This document shows, in pieces, positions 22,726 to 31,902 of a stretch of DNA of 64,000 nt. The stretch is from TMP-86 sp964247385 (GTDB lineage: Bacteria > Pseudomonadota > Gammaproteobacteria > Steroidobacterales > Steroidobacteraceae): NCBI GenBank assembly GCA_964247385.1, contig CAXTUB010000006.1, forward strand, positions 107,088 to 171,087. The letters are read 5' to 3'. The position numbers and the translations under genes are program-made. The stretch's first letter is position 1. Each line of letters begins with the position of its first letter. The notes below the pieces were generated by a model that saw nothing but the letters and a program-made list of their open reading frames with translations, ran no database searches and was not told the origin of the DNA.

Positions 22726-23799
22726 TCAACAGGAATAGCGGTGCACGGTGTCGATGAGCACGTGCAATTGCTCCGGGTCGACCTCAGGCGTAATGCCGTG
22801 GCCGAGATTGAACACGTGCCCCGGGCCGCGGCCGAAGCTCTCCAGCACACGCATCGCTTGCGCACGCAGCACATCCGGAGGTGCGAACAGCGCCGCTGGG
22901 TCGAGATTGCCTTGGAGAGCGACGCGGTCGGCCACCATTCGCCGAGCATCGCTCAAATCCGTTGACCAATCCACTCCAGCGGCATCGCAGCCACTGGCCG
23001 CGATGTGGTCGAGCCATGCGCCGCCGCCTTTGGTGAAGAGAATGCTGGGCACTCGTCGGTCTTCGGCTTCACGCGTGAGCTCGGCCACGATGCGCTGCAT
23101 ATAGCCCAGCGAGAACTCGCGGTATTGCGCCGGCGTCAAGATGCCGCCCCAGGTATCGAAAATCATGACGGCCTGTGCTCCCGCCGCAATCTGCGCGTTC
23201 AAATAGACTGCGGCCGAGCGCGCCAGGATATCCAATAGCCGATGCAAATCGAGCGGCGACTCATACAGCATGCGCTTGATCAAGCTAAAGCTCTTGCTGC
23301 CGCCGCCTTCGACCATGTACGTCGCCACGGTCCATGGACTGCCGGCGAAGCCGATCAAGGGCACCCGGCCTGCGAGCTCCTGGCGAACCAGCGCCACCGC
23401 GTCGATGACGTATTTGAGCTCGCGGTGCGGATCGGGAATGCCGAGCGCATCGATGTCGGCGCTGCGGCGGATGGGCCGCGCAAATCGCGGTCCTTCGCCT
23501 GATTCGAACTCGAGACCCAGATTCATCGCATGCGGAATGGTGAGGATGTCGGAAAATAGAATCGCGCCATCGAGCGGATACCGGTCGATGGGCTGCAGAG
23601 TGACTTCGCACGCAAGCTCGGGCGTCATGCAAAGGGTGAGAAAATCACCGGCCTTTGCGCGGGTTGCGCGGTATTCAGGCAGGTAGCGCCCCGCCTGGCG
23701 CATGACCCAAATTGGCCGGCGCGGTGTGGGCTCGCGCAACAGCGCGCGCAATAGCAAGTCGTTCTCGAGCGCGGGACTTGCGCGGTTCGCGGCAATCAC
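22726..23799 (-). CDS. hemE: HemE, uroporphyrinogen decarboxylase
   Basis: 357 residues, the normal length. It decarboxylates the four acetates of uroporphyrinogen III to give coproporphyrinogen III in heme synthesis; cytoplasmic, cofactor-free. Signature 1 RPIWVMRQAGRYLPEYR and signature 2 GFAGSPWTVATYMVEGGGS are both present, with the catalytic Asp in ILFSDILTIP. Its ATG overlaps the dgt stop by 4 bp, so it is the last gene of an aroB-dgt-hemE unit (aroK lies 39 bp upstream). Confidence 0.97.
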   Translation of the reverse strand: MIAANRASPALENDLLLRALLREPTPRRPIWVMRQAGRYLPEYRATRAKAGDFLTLCMTPELACEVTLQPIDRYPLDGAILFSDILTIPHAMNLGLEFESGEGPRFARPIRRSADIDALGIPDPHRELKYVIDAVALVRQELAGRVPLIGFAGSPWTVATYMVEGGGSKSFSLIKRMLYESPLDLHRLLDILARSAAVYLNAQIAAGAQAVMIFDTWGGILTPAQYREFSLGYMQRIVAELTREAEDRRVPSILFTKGGGAWLDHIAASGCDAAGVDWSTDLSDARRMVADRVALQGNLDPAALFAPPDVLRAQAMRVLESFGRGPGHVFNLGHGITPEVDPEQLHVLIDTVHRYSC

Positions 23800-24944
23800 G
23801 TTCGCTCCGAGGGATCGAACAGACGCCGATGCTCGAGAATGGCGTAGCGGTCCGTCATGCCGGCAATGTAGTCAGCCACGGCGCGGGCGCGCCCCGCACC
23901 GCCGTGCTGCGCCTCGAGACGCCGCGCGCTCGAGGAAAATTCAACCGGCAGCAACGCGATGTCTTCGAAAAAAATATGAAACAGAGCCGCGAGCACACGG
24001 CGCGCCTTGGAGGTCATACGCTTGACTTTGTAGTGCTTGTAGAGATTTTCACGCAAGAATACCTTGAGCTCGCGGCTTTGCGCGGCCAGCGCATCGCTCG
24101 GGCCAATGAGCGGCCCCGAGTGCTGCCGCACTTCATCCATGTGAACGATTCCCGCCGCGCGCAACCGCGCCTGCGAGGCCTCGATCAAATCGCTCACCAA
24201 CCGATTGATCATCCGGCGCACGATCTCGAACACCAAACGCCGGCCGCGCAGCTCCGGATACGCCGCCGCCACCTCGCGATGCAAATCGGCGAACAAGGGC
24301 ACCTCGTCGAGCTGCTCGATGTCGAGCAACCCCGCCCGGAAGCCATCGTCGATATCATGATTGTTGTAAGCAATTTCATCCGCGACATTGGCGAGCTGCG
24401 CTTCGAGCCCAGGCTGTTGGCGGCGCAAGAATCGTTCGCCCAGTGCTCCCAGCTCACGCGCGTTGCGTGCCGAACAGTGCTTCAAGATGCCTTCTCGGCA
24501 TTCGAAGGTGAGATTGAGGCCGGGAAAATCAACGTAGTGCTCTTCGAGCTCATCGACCACCCGCAGGGATTGCAGATTGTGCTCGAAGCCACCGTGCTCA
24601 CGCATGCATTCGTTCAATGCATCCTGGCCCGCGTGACCGAAAGGCGTATGACCCAAATCGTGCGCCAGCGAGATTGCCTCGGTCAGCTCCTCGTTGAGTT
24701 GCAAGGCGCGGGCCACGGTACGCGCGATTTGCGCCACTTCGAGGGAGTGTGTGAGGCGTGTGCGATAGAGGTCGCCTTCGTGATTGACGAAGACCTGAGT
24801 CTTGTAGACCAGCCTTCGAAATGCAGTCGAGTGCACGATGCGATCGCGGTCACGCTGAAATTCGCTGCGATACGCAGGCTTGGGCTCCTGATAGCGCCGC
24901 CCGCGCGAAGTCTCCTCGCGCGCTGCGTATGACGCGAGCGTCAC
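23796..24944 (-). CDS. dgt: dGTP triphosphohydrolase-like HD protein
   Basis: 382 residues. HD-domain deoxynucleoside triphosphate triphosphohydrolase: FRRLVYKTQVF, RLTHSLEVAQIAR with the first His, the paired LAHDLGHTPFGHAGQ (HD metal ligands) and a later DEIAYNNHDIDDG. It hydrolyses dNTPs to deoxynucleoside plus tripolyphosphate and can limit dNTP pools, sometimes giving phage resistance. It overlaps aroB and hemE by 4 bp on each side, a gene order seen in many proteobacteria. Confidence 0.95.
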   Translation of the reverse strand: MTLASYAAREETSRGRRYQEPKPAYRSEFQRDRDRIVHSTAFRRLVYKTQVFVNHEGDLYRTRLTHSLEVAQIARTVARALQLNEELTEAISLAHDLGHTPFGHAGQDALNECMREHGGFEHNLQSLRVVDELEEHYVDFPGLNLTFECREGILKHCSARNARELGALGERFLRRQQPGLEAQLANVADEIAYNNHDIDDGFRAGLLDIEQLDEVPLFADLHREVAAAYPELRGRRLVFEIVRRMINRLVSDLIEASQARLRAAGIVHMDEVRQHSGPLIGPSDALAAQSRELKVFLRENLYKHYKVKRMTSKARRVLAALFHIFFEDIALLPVEFSSSARRLEAQHGGAGRARAVADYIAGMTDRYAILEHRRLFDPSERT

Positions 24945-26026
24945 GCCACATGCTCCTCGAGCGTTGCAATCAAGGCGTCCTGGCCGTAGTCGCCGAGCAC
25001 GACAGCGCGACCGATCTTCTCGAGCAGCACCAGGCGGATGGTGCCCGAGACCACCTTCTTATCCATGCGCATGAGATCGAGCGCCTGACCGACGCCGATC
25101 CGCGGAGCTTGCGTGGGCAATCTCGCGGCGCCTACCGCCTCTCGCACCTGCTCGCTCGCGCCTAAATCAATGAGGCCCAGCCGATGCGAAAGATCTGCCG
25201 CCATGATCATCCCGAGCGCCACCGCCTCGCCGTGGAGCAACGCTTGATAGTGGGTCGCCGCTTCGAGCGCATGACCGAAGGTGTGCCCGAAATTGAGAAT
25301 GGCGCGAAGCGAGCGCTCGCGCTCGTCTTGACCTACGATGTTGGCTTTGATTTCACACGATCGCGCGATGGCATAGATGAGCGCGTCGGAATCACGCGCA
25401 AGCAGCGCCGGCATGTTTTTCATCAGCCAATCGAAAAATAGCGGGTCCCACACACAACCGTATTTGATGATTTCGGCGAGGCCCGCGCGCAGCTCACGAT
25501 CGGGAAGCGTCGCCAGCGTTGCGGTATCGGAGATGACGGCAAAAGGCTGATGAAATGCGCCGATGAGATTCTTGCCGCCTGGATGATTCACGCCTGTTTT
25601 GCCGCCTACGGCGGAGTCGACTTGCGCGAGCAGCGTCGTCGGACACTGCACGAACGAAATACCGCGCTGGTAACAAGCGGCCGCAAACCCCGCGATGTCG
25701 CCGACCACGCCCCCGCCCAGAGCGATCACCACGCCATCGCGGTGGATCCGATGCTCGATGAGCGCATCGAACACCCAGCCCGCCGTCTGGAGCGACTTGT
25801 GCGCCTCGCCATCCGGCAAGACGCACTCAGCGGCGCGCCGGCCGCCGAGACCCTTCGTCAGCGCTTGCAGGTATAACGGCGCGACGGTGGTGTTACTGAC
25901 AAGAAGGAATGCTTCGCCAAGCACGTATCGCGAAATGATCGCGGTGTCGCTCAAGAGCCCCGGTCCGATGCATATCGGATACGACGTATAACCCACGTCC
26001 ACGGAAAGCGTTTGCACGGGGTGCAA
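24941..26026 (-). CDS. aroB: AroB, 3-dehydroquinate synthase
   Basis: 361 residues. Second step of the shikimate pathway: DAHP to 3-dehydroquinate, with NAD+ and a divalent metal. Motifs: DGEAHKSLQT, the NAD-binding GGGVVGDIAGFAAACYQRGI, PTTLLAQVDSAVGGKTGVNHPGGKN, and metal-binding residues in LRAILNFGHTFGHALE. Preceded by aroK (39-bp gap) and overlapping dgt by 4 bp. Confidence 0.97.
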   Translation of the reverse strand: MHPVQTLSVDVGYTSYPICIGPGLLSDTAIISRYVLGEAFLLVSNTTVAPLYLQALTKGLGGRRAAECVLPDGEAHKSLQTAGWVFDALIEHRIHRDGVVIALGGGVVGDIAGFAAACYQRGISFVQCPTTLLAQVDSAVGGKTGVNHPGGKNLIGAFHQPFAVISDTATLATLPDRELRAGLAEIIKYGCVWDPLFFDWLMKNMPALLARDSDALIYAIARSCEIKANIVGQDERERSLRAILNFGHTFGHALEAATHYQALLHGEAVALGMIMAADLSHRLGLIDLGASEQVREAVGAARLPTQAPRIGVGQALDLMRMDKKVVSGTIRLVLLEKIGRAVVLGDYGQDALIATLEEHVA

Positions 26027-26065
26027 GTATATGAATCTTCAGACGTCTCGACCGAGCTATTCGCG

Positions 26066-26599
26066 CTAACCCCGCGAGCGGCGCATCGCCTGCTGGATCT
26101 CCTGCGCGACCGCTTGTGCTCGCCGCTCGTCCGTCTTCACGATGAGGTCTGCAATTTCTTCATACAGCGCGGCACGATGCGACATGAGCTCGCGCAATCG
26201 TGTCTCCGGGTCGGTGTCCTTAAGCAGCGGCCGATGCCTGCCGTGCTTGGTGCGATCGAGTTGCTGCTCAATGGAGGTTTGTAGGTAGACCACCGTGCCG
26301 CGCTCGGCCAGCCAGCGCCGATTATCGTCGCGAACGACCGCCCCACCGCCGGTCGCCAGCACGATGCGCCGCAGTTGCGTCAGCCGATCAATGGATTCGC
26401 GCTCGCGCAGACGAAAGCCCTGCTCGCCTTCCTTCTCGAAAATAAAATTGATGTCGACGCCGGTCTTCTCTTCGATGTCCGCGTCGCTGTCGTAAAAAGA
26501 CAGGCGTAGCGCGCGCGCAAGCGCCCGGCCCACCGCGGTCTTCCCCGAGCCCATGGGGCCAATGAGAAAAATGTTGGGGCTGTCGAGCACGCCGCGCAC
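26066..26599 (-). CDS. aroK: AroK, shikimate kinase
   Basis: 177 residues. It phosphorylates the 3-hydroxyl of shikimate. Walker A GPMGSGKTAVGR at about residues 14-25, shikimate-binding DxD in YDSDADIE, Arg in FRLRERE, GG segment ATGGGAV, and a C-terminal RPLL lid motif (RHRPLLKD). The start is a GTG at 26599; a second GTG three codons later (26590) is equally possible. It is separated from the upstream YXWGXW gene by about 110 bp that should hold the promoter of the aroK-aroB-dgt-hemE operon. Confidence 0.96.
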   Translation of the reverse strand: MRGVLDSPNIFLIGPMGSGKTAVGRALARALRLSFYDSDADIEEKTGVDINFIFEKEGEQGFRLRERESIDRLTQLRRIVLATGGGAVVRDDNRRWLAERGTVVYLQTSIEQQLDRTKHGRHRPLLKDTDPETRLRELMSHRAALYEEIADLIVKTDERRAQAVAQEIQQAMRRSRG

Positions 26600-26708
26600 T
26601 ATAACTGCCGCAGCTCGCAGTAATCACGGCGCTCCGATCACACTCGACCTGCGGCTCGCGTGCGACCTACTGCGTGAAAATTAGATTAGGCGCTGAAGCA
26701 TGCGTAGC

Positions 26709-27821
26709 TCAACGGCGATCTCTCGGCTCCTCGCCATGGGAACGCTCGCCTTCATGAGGCCGGCCCTCGCCCCTTGGTTGACCACGCTCAGATTCATGTC
26801 TTGGAGCAGCTCGCATCGCATCGGGGCGAGAAGAAGGGCGATTATTTGGCTCACCGCGGTCTCGGGGTGCGCTGTCCCGCGGTGAGTTGTCCCGCGGTAA
26901 ATTGTCGCGCGGTGAGTTGTCGCGCGGTGAGTTGTCGCGGCGGGAACTGTCCCGCGCCGCGTTAGGCGCGAACCGATCACGAGGTCGAGACGTGCTCACG
27001 GCCGGTTGTCCACTGGCTGAGGGCGGGCGATCAGCGCGTATCCGCTGCGCCTCCGATGCCGCATTATTTCGCCCAGGGCGATCGTTATTCCCGGCCGGCC
27101 GAACACTATTTTTCGCCGGCACCGCCGTATCAAACTTTGCCGGACGCTCTGTGGCCGCTACAGGAGGCGCGCCGTGGTTCACCGACGCGCGCAGCGAGCG
27201 ATCATTCCTCGCGGTCTGCTCTTGATCACGCTGGCCCGCAGTGATTTGCACGTGGCGATCGCGCTCCGCTTCCCGCTCCACCGCGTTGGGTCGCGCGCTC
27301 GTCCCATTACCGCCGTTGTAGCTGACGCGATTGACGGTGACGTTGTTGATGACCGTCTTGTTGTAAACATTCTTGACCACCACGGTCGAGTTGTTGACGT
27401 TGGTGACCGAGCGGTTGTAGTTAAACCTTCCGCCGCGCCAGTAGCCGCCTTCGAAGCCAACACCGCCGTATCCGTAGCCATAGTTCACGCCGCCATAGAA
27501 GCCCACCCGCGGACCCCAATAACCGCCATGCCATAAATACCCACCGCTGCCGAACGCCCAGTAGCCCGGAGTCCAAAGAAGCCCCGGCTGCGGCGGCGCC
27601 ACCCACGTACCGGGCACCCAGTAATATCCATCAGGCCCATAGGCCCAAAAGCCCGGGGTCCAAAGGTATCCGTCCGCGGGAATGGGAGGCTGCTCATAAA
27701 CCGGCAGAGCAGGAGGGGCAAAATTCACCGAGACTCCAATGCTGACAGCCGCGCGGCTGCCGGCAGCAACACTCAAGAGAATAGGCGCTGCCAACGCAAC
27801 TCCGAGAATGCTTGCTTTCAT
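26709..27821 (-). CDS. YXWGXW-repeat exported protein with Arg/Asp-rich tail
   Basis: 370 residues from the ATG at 27821 (AAGGACC upstream). A signal peptide ending near GSRAA is followed by four aromatic-Gly repeats of the kind GYLWTPGFWAYG / GYYWVPGTW / LLWTPGYWAFG / GYLWHGGYWGP, the YXWGXW family seen in putative surface or matrix proteins. A Gly/Tyr- and Asn-rich central segment follows. The C-terminal third is highly charged and includes pentapeptide repeats of RDNSP type coded by a 15-bp DNA repeat. Exported; function unknown. Its 5' side is insulated from the Ig-like lipoprotein gene by a terminator. Confidence 0.82.
   Translation of the reverse strand: MKASILGVALAAPILLSVAAGSRAAVSIGVSVNFAPPALPVYEQPPIPADGYLWTPGFWAYGPDGYYWVPGTWVAPPQPGLLWTPGYWAFGSGGYLWHGGYWGPRVGFYGGVNYGYGYGGVGFEGGYWRGGRFNYNRSVTNVNNSTVVVKNVYNKTVINNVTVNRVSYNGGNGTSARPNAVEREAERDRHVQITAGQRDQEQTARNDRSLRASVNHGAPPVAATERPAKFDTAVPAKNSVRPAGNNDRPGRNNAASEAQRIRADRPPSASGQPAVSTSRPRDRFAPNAARDSSRRDNSPRDNSPRDNLPRDNSPRDSAPRDRGEPNNRPSSRPDAMRAAPRHESERGQPRGEGRPHEGERSHGEEPRDRR
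26864..26953. repeat. 15-bp tandem repeat within the YXWGXW gene
   Basis: Six adjoining 15-bp units near gcggtgagttgtcgc; two are exact. On the minus strand they encode the RDNSP pentapeptide repeats. In-frame expansion or contraction would change the tail length without a frameshift. Confidence 0.85.
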
Positions 27822-27881
27822 AACGGTCCTTCTACCTTCGGTTGGTTCTTTCAACGGAATCGTCGAATCCAGGTTGACCAA

Positions 27882-27909
27882 ACGAAACCGGCCCCACAAG
27901 GGGGCCGGT
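27882..27909 (-). terminator. Terminator after the pilMNOPQ/Ig-like operon
   Basis: Perfect 9-bp stem ACCGGCCCC/GGGGCCGGT with a 5-base loop, followed on the minus strand by TTTCGTTT. It lies 28 bp past the stop of the Ig-like lipoprotein gene. Confidence 0.82.
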
Positions 27910-27937
27910 CGAATCACACGTTGTAAGTCGCGTACTA

Positions 27938-29674
27938 CTAACTAGTAGTCGGATACGTTGCGATTGTCTGCACTCCCTTCGGCGTAGTCACCTTCAAAAT
28001 TAGAGTTCCGTTCATCCCACCACCTGTCGGAGGCTGCAACGCAAATGCCCATTGCTTACCACCCGGGGCCCCGGTACACGGCCAAGTGTATTCGCTCGGT
28101 CCAACAATCGATCCGGCGCCAGAGGACAGCTCTGCGCTGACTTTGGTACCTGCAGGCATTTGCTGGTTCCGCTGGTCTGTGATCGTAAACACCGCGGTAA
28201 CGCCGTTTGGACTAAGCGCGAAGGTCTGGGATGCCGGCGAAATGACCGCAGTATTACCGGACATAATAATGATGTTGCGGGCACCGACGGCTACGGACAA
28301 GTTGCCGGAAGCTGCACAATTTGAGCCGGTGCAAAGCAGTCCGTTAAAAACGTTGTCGGGACCATCGTGTGCACCGTTCGAGTTGAAATCGATAAACGGC
28401 TCACCCGCCTGCCAAGTGCCGTCTTCGTTCTGATCGAGGAACGGCTCTTGAGTATCATCCCAAGCCTTGGTAGTCGATGGCGTAAACGGTGTTGTATCGC
28501 CGGCATCGAACGTACCGTTGCCGTTGGAGTCCTTGAAACTCTCCTCACCAGTCGCTGTAACCAGGAGTGGGCTTCGGCCATTGACGACACCGTTAACCGA
28601 ACGCGGGTTCTGACTGCGCCAGTTAACCGTGCACACGCCAGATTCGGTAGTTGTCGTGGTGGTCAAACATTGACCTTCGATTCCGCCCAACGTCGTCCTA
28701 AAGTTGGCGGCTGTACCATCTGGAACCGGATTGTTAAAACGGTCGACCATTCGTACCGTTACCGGAACGATGTCGCCATCGGTATCCCAAGCCTCGACGT
28801 TCTGACACTGCACAGCCAGAGAAATATTTTGGCTGGTCGGAATACCCGTTGAGACGGTCAATGCGCTCGATTGCGTCGAGATGGTTGTACCGCCCGCGGT
28901 CGTTGTCGTCGCGGTGACGCGCACAGTGGTTGCCACAGTGCCCGCATTAACTACTGTGCGCACTTGACCCGAAGCATCCGTGGTGTCTGTCATCGTGGTC
29001 AACGAGATTCTGCCGACGGATGAATTCAAGGCAAACGTCACCGGTGCCTGCGCCCGCGGACCGCCCGACGTATCAAGCACTTTAAAGATCACGGTCGCTG
29101 TTTCCGGGCGACCCGTGCTTCCTGTGCCCTTCAATGCGATGGGATTGGTCGATGCCGAGACAAATTGAATGGAACCGATCGCCGCTTGCGCAACCGTCAA
29201 ATTAACGCTCGCACTCAAGCTCTGACTGTTGGCGGTAGTGGTTGCAGTCACGATATCGGAGGGCGAGCATCCGTTCGCCGCATAAGTCGCGCTTGCAACA
29301 CCGGTCGTAGTTGTGACGGTGGCAGGCGTGATGGTCGCGAGACCTCGAGCCAAACAATCCGACGAGAACGTCACATCGCTGGATGTCGTGTACAGCGCGC
29401 CCGTCTGGTCAACCAGCGAGACCTGCAAGCTGGTGCTACCACCCGCCGACAAAGACGTAGAAGACGCATCAATCGCGCCAGATTGAAAAGATCCGCCAGT
29501 GCCACTGCCGAGCGACAATGTAGTGGTCGTGCCTCCTCCGGTTCCGCCCCCTCCGGTACCCGTCCCACCCGTGCCTGTTCCGCCACTTCCTGGGCTGACG
29601 ATAGTGCCCTTACTGCCGCCGCACGCGCTCACGAGCACGAAGCAAAAAGCGGCAACGATCGAGAAATTACGCAT
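27938..29674 (-). CDS. Lipoprotein with bacterial Ig-like (Big-1) domains
   Basis: 578 residues. The signal peptide ends in the lipobox LVSAC (Cys about 19), followed by a Gly/Thr-rich linker (about 20-55). Repeated beta domains with the Big-1/invasin pattern follow: LSAGGSTSLQVSLVDQTGAL, GVASATYAANGC, ARAQAPVTFALNSSVG, DASGQVRTVVNAGT and, later, PVTVRMVDRFNNPVPDGTAANF. Four pairs of Cys are scattered through the domains. It starts 31 bp after the pilQ stop, so it is probably in the pil operon, and a terminator follows. A surface- or outer-membrane-anchored partner of the pilus or secretin is possible but not shown. Confidence 0.83.
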   Translation of the reverse strand: MRNFSIVAAFCFVLVSACGGSKGTIVSPGSGGTGTGGTGTGGGGTGGGTTTTLSLGSGTGGSFQSGAIDASSTSLSAGGSTSLQVSLVDQTGALYTTSSDVTFSSDCLARGLATITPATVTTTTGVASATYAANGCSPSDIVTATTTANSQSLSASVNLTVAQAAIGSIQFVSASTNPIALKGTGSTGRPETATVIFKVLDTSGGPRAQAPVTFALNSSVGRISLTTMTDTTDASGQVRTVVNAGTVATTVRVTATTTTAGGTTISTQSSALTVSTGIPTSQNISLAVQCQNVEAWDTDGDIVPVTVRMVDRFNNPVPDGTAANFRTTLGGIEGQCLTTTTTTESGVCTVNWRSQNPRSVNGVVNGRSPLLVTATGEESFKDSNGNGTFDAGDTTPFTPSTTKAWDDTQEPFLDQNEDGTWQAGEPFIDFNSNGAHDGPDNVFNGLLCTGSNCAASGNLSVAVGARNIIIMSGNTAVISPASQTFALSPNGVTAVFTITDQRNQQMPAGTKVSAELSSGAGSIVGPSEYTWPCTGAPGGKQWAFALQPPTGGGMNGTLILKVTTPKGVQTIATYPTTS

Positions 29675-29705
29675 GAGTCTTGTCCTTAGCGAGACGGGCC
29701 AGTGC

Positions 29706-31883
29706 TTAGTAGAGATTTGAACCTTCTCGCAAAATCTTCGGCGTGATGAAAATCAACAATTCGGTTTTATTGTTAACCTTCGTCGTGGTCTTGAAGAGAT
29801 AGCCGAGCACCGGGATATCTCCGAGGAACGGCACCTTGCGCGACGAGTCCGTGCGCGTGGTTTCCAGAATGCCGCCGAGCACCACGGTCTGGCCGTCGTT
29901 CACGAGCACTTGCGTCACGATCTGCCGCGTGTCGATGGAAGGCACCGTGCCGCCCGTGGCGCTTTGAACGAGGGCACCGACCGAGTCCTTGCTGATGTCG
30001 AGATCGAGAATTACACGGCTATCCGGTGTGATCAACGGCGTGACCTTGAGCGACAACACGGCCTTCTTGAATTGCGTGGTCGTTGCGCCGCTCGATGCGG
30101 ATTCTTGGTAAGGAATTTCCACACCCTGCAGAATGCTGGCTTCCTTTTGGTTCGCCGTAATGACGCGCGGCGCCGAGACGATCTCGCCGCGGCCTTCGTT
30201 TTGCGCCGCCGACAATTCGAGGTCGACAATGTAGTTCGAGCCGAGCAGCGCCATGGCCAAGCGGCCCGCTGGATTGGCGACTGGCAGGTTCACTTGATAG
30301 CGATTGTCGATACTGGGCTGCGTCACGGGAAACGGCGAGCCGTTGCTATTCAAGTTGGTAATGCCTGAATCAATGATTCCTGCGGTCCCGCCGCCGCCCG
30401 CGCCGTTGGAACCTGATCCAGTCACCGCGAACAGCCCGTTGTTGCCATTGGTCTGCACCGTCGTGATGCCCGCGCGCACGCCCAAATCGCGCTCGAAGTC
30501 ATCGTTGACGATGACAATGCGCGCCTCGATGAGCACTTGCTTCACGGGCACGTCCAGCGTTTGCACGAGGCGGCGAATGTCGGCGAGGCGGTCGGACGTA
30601 TCCTGTACCAACAAGGTATTGGTGCGCTCGTCGATGGAGAGCGAGCCGCGGGCGGACAGCATGGAATCTTTGCTGGCGCCGCTTCCGCCGGCTTTGATCA
30701 ACTTCGAAAGGTCTGCCACCTTCGCGTAGTTCACTTGCATGAACTCGGTGCGCACCGGCGATAACTCGAGCAAGTCCTTGCGCGCGGCCAGCTCGGCCTT
30801 CTCACGCGCCGCCAACTCTTCGGTCGGGCCAATGATGATGACATTATCCTGGCGCCGCTTATCCAAGCCCTTCGTGCGCAGCACGATGTCGAGAGCCTGA
30901 TCCCACGGCACGTTCTGCAAGCGCAAGGTGAGGTTGCCCGTCACCGAATCGCTGACCACGATGTTCTGGCCGCTGGTGTCCGCCAGCAACTGCAATACCG
31001 AGCGCACGTCGATGTCCTGGAAATTCAGCGTCAGACGCTCGCCCGTGTATTCTTTCTTGTCTTCGGTGCTGCCGCGCTTGGCGGCTGCCTTAATCTCGAT
31101 GGTGTACTGATTGTCCGATTGATACGCGAGCTGCTCGAAATCTCCTTGCGCCGTGATGACGAGGCGCGAGCTGTTATCGATGCGCAGCGCATCCACGGTC
31201 TGCACCGGCGTCGCAAAATCCGTCACGTCGTAGCGTCGCAGCAAGTTCTTCGGCATTGCCGCGCCGTTGAAGTCCACAACGATCTGGCTGCCTTCCTGGC
31301 GCAAATTCACGGGCGTGCGCGGATCGGTGAGTTGCACGATGACACGGCCGGTGCCGTCGGCGCCGCGGCGAAAGTCGATGGTCTTTACGGCGCGCTCGGC
31401 GGCTACCGCAGGGGCAGCGCCCGAGGCCGCAGCGGAGGCTGACGAACGCGAGGCCGATGACTTGGCGAGCGAATCGCCAGGCTGCGTTCCCAACGTGATC
31501 GTGATCATGTTGCCGTCGACGCGAGTCGTGTAGGGCATGAGCGAATCGACGTTGACCACGAGACGAGTGCGGCCGTTGGCTTCCGCTGCGAGCACGGTGT
31601 CGACACCGCCCGAGCGCACATCGAAGCGCCTCGATTCGAGACCGAGCGTGGTGTTCGGCAAATCGAATGCAATGCGCGCAGGCTTATCGATGGTGAACGG
31701 CATGGGCTCGGGAGCGGGCCCGCTCAGGCGCAACTTCAGTTGCACTTGATTGCCCGGCAGCGTCTGTACGTCGACCGCTTCGAGCTTGTTGGAATCTTGC
31801 GCGCGGGACTGACTCGCCATCGCGATGCACGCGATGAGTGCCAGAATGCCGACGTTCGCCGCCTGTTTCAAAAACTTGATCAT
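29706..31883 (-). CDS. pilQ: PilQ, type IV pilus secretin
   Basis: 725 residues. Outer-membrane secretin ring for the type IVa pilus. A signal peptide (ILALIACIAMASQSRAQ) is followed by two AMIN domains (about 35-125 and 160-260), an STN/N0 domain (about 295-360, with GNLTLRLQNVPWDQALDIVL), an N1 domain and the secretin beta-barrel ending KILREGSNLY. The secretin signature region VPFLGDIPVLGYLFK is intact. Last conserved gene of pilMNOPQ; 19-bp gap from pilP. Confidence 0.97.
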   Translation of the reverse strand: MIKFLKQAANVGILALIACIAMASQSRAQDSNKLEAVDVQTLPGNQVQLKLRLSGPAPEPMPFTIDKPARIAFDLPNTTLGLESRRFDVRSGGVDTVLAAEANGRTRLVVNVDSLMPYTTRVDGNMITITLGTQPGDSLAKSSASRSSASAAASGAAPAVAAERAVKTIDFRRGADGTGRVIVQLTDPRTPVNLRQEGSQIVVDFNGAAMPKNLLRRYDVTDFATPVQTVDALRIDNSSRLVITAQGDFEQLAYQSDNQYTIEIKAAAKRGSTEDKKEYTGERLTLNFQDIDVRSVLQLLADTSGQNIVVSDSVTGNLTLRLQNVPWDQALDIVLRTKGLDKRRQDNVIIIGPTEELAAREKAELAARKDLLELSPVRTEFMQVNYAKVADLSKLIKAGGSGASKDSMLSARGSLSIDERTNTLLVQDTSDRLADIRRLVQTLDVPVKQVLIEARIVIVNDDFERDLGVRAGITTVQTNGNNGLFAVTGSGSNGAGGGGTAGIIDSGITNLNSNGSPFPVTQPSIDNRYQVNLPVANPAGRLAMALLGSNYIVDLELSAAQNEGRGEIVSAPRVITANQKEASILQGVEIPYQESASSGATTTQFKKAVLSLKVTPLITPDSRVILDLDISKDSVGALVQSATGGTVPSIDTRQIVTQVLVNDGQTVVLGGILETTRTDSSRKVPFLGDIPVLGYLFKTTTKVNNKTELLIFITPKILREGSNLY

Positions 31884-31902
31884 TTGATCCTCTCCCTCAC
31901 GC

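Noticed and set aside
23712..24932. 406-residue plus-strand frame
   Set aside because: Antisense of dgt; no motifs, and dgt has full HD signatures and 4-bp overlaps with neighbours.
26864..26953. Repeat array considered as CRISPR
   Set aside because: 15-bp units are contiguous with no spacers and encode a peptide repeat; the same holds for 13875-13965. No CRISPR array is present.
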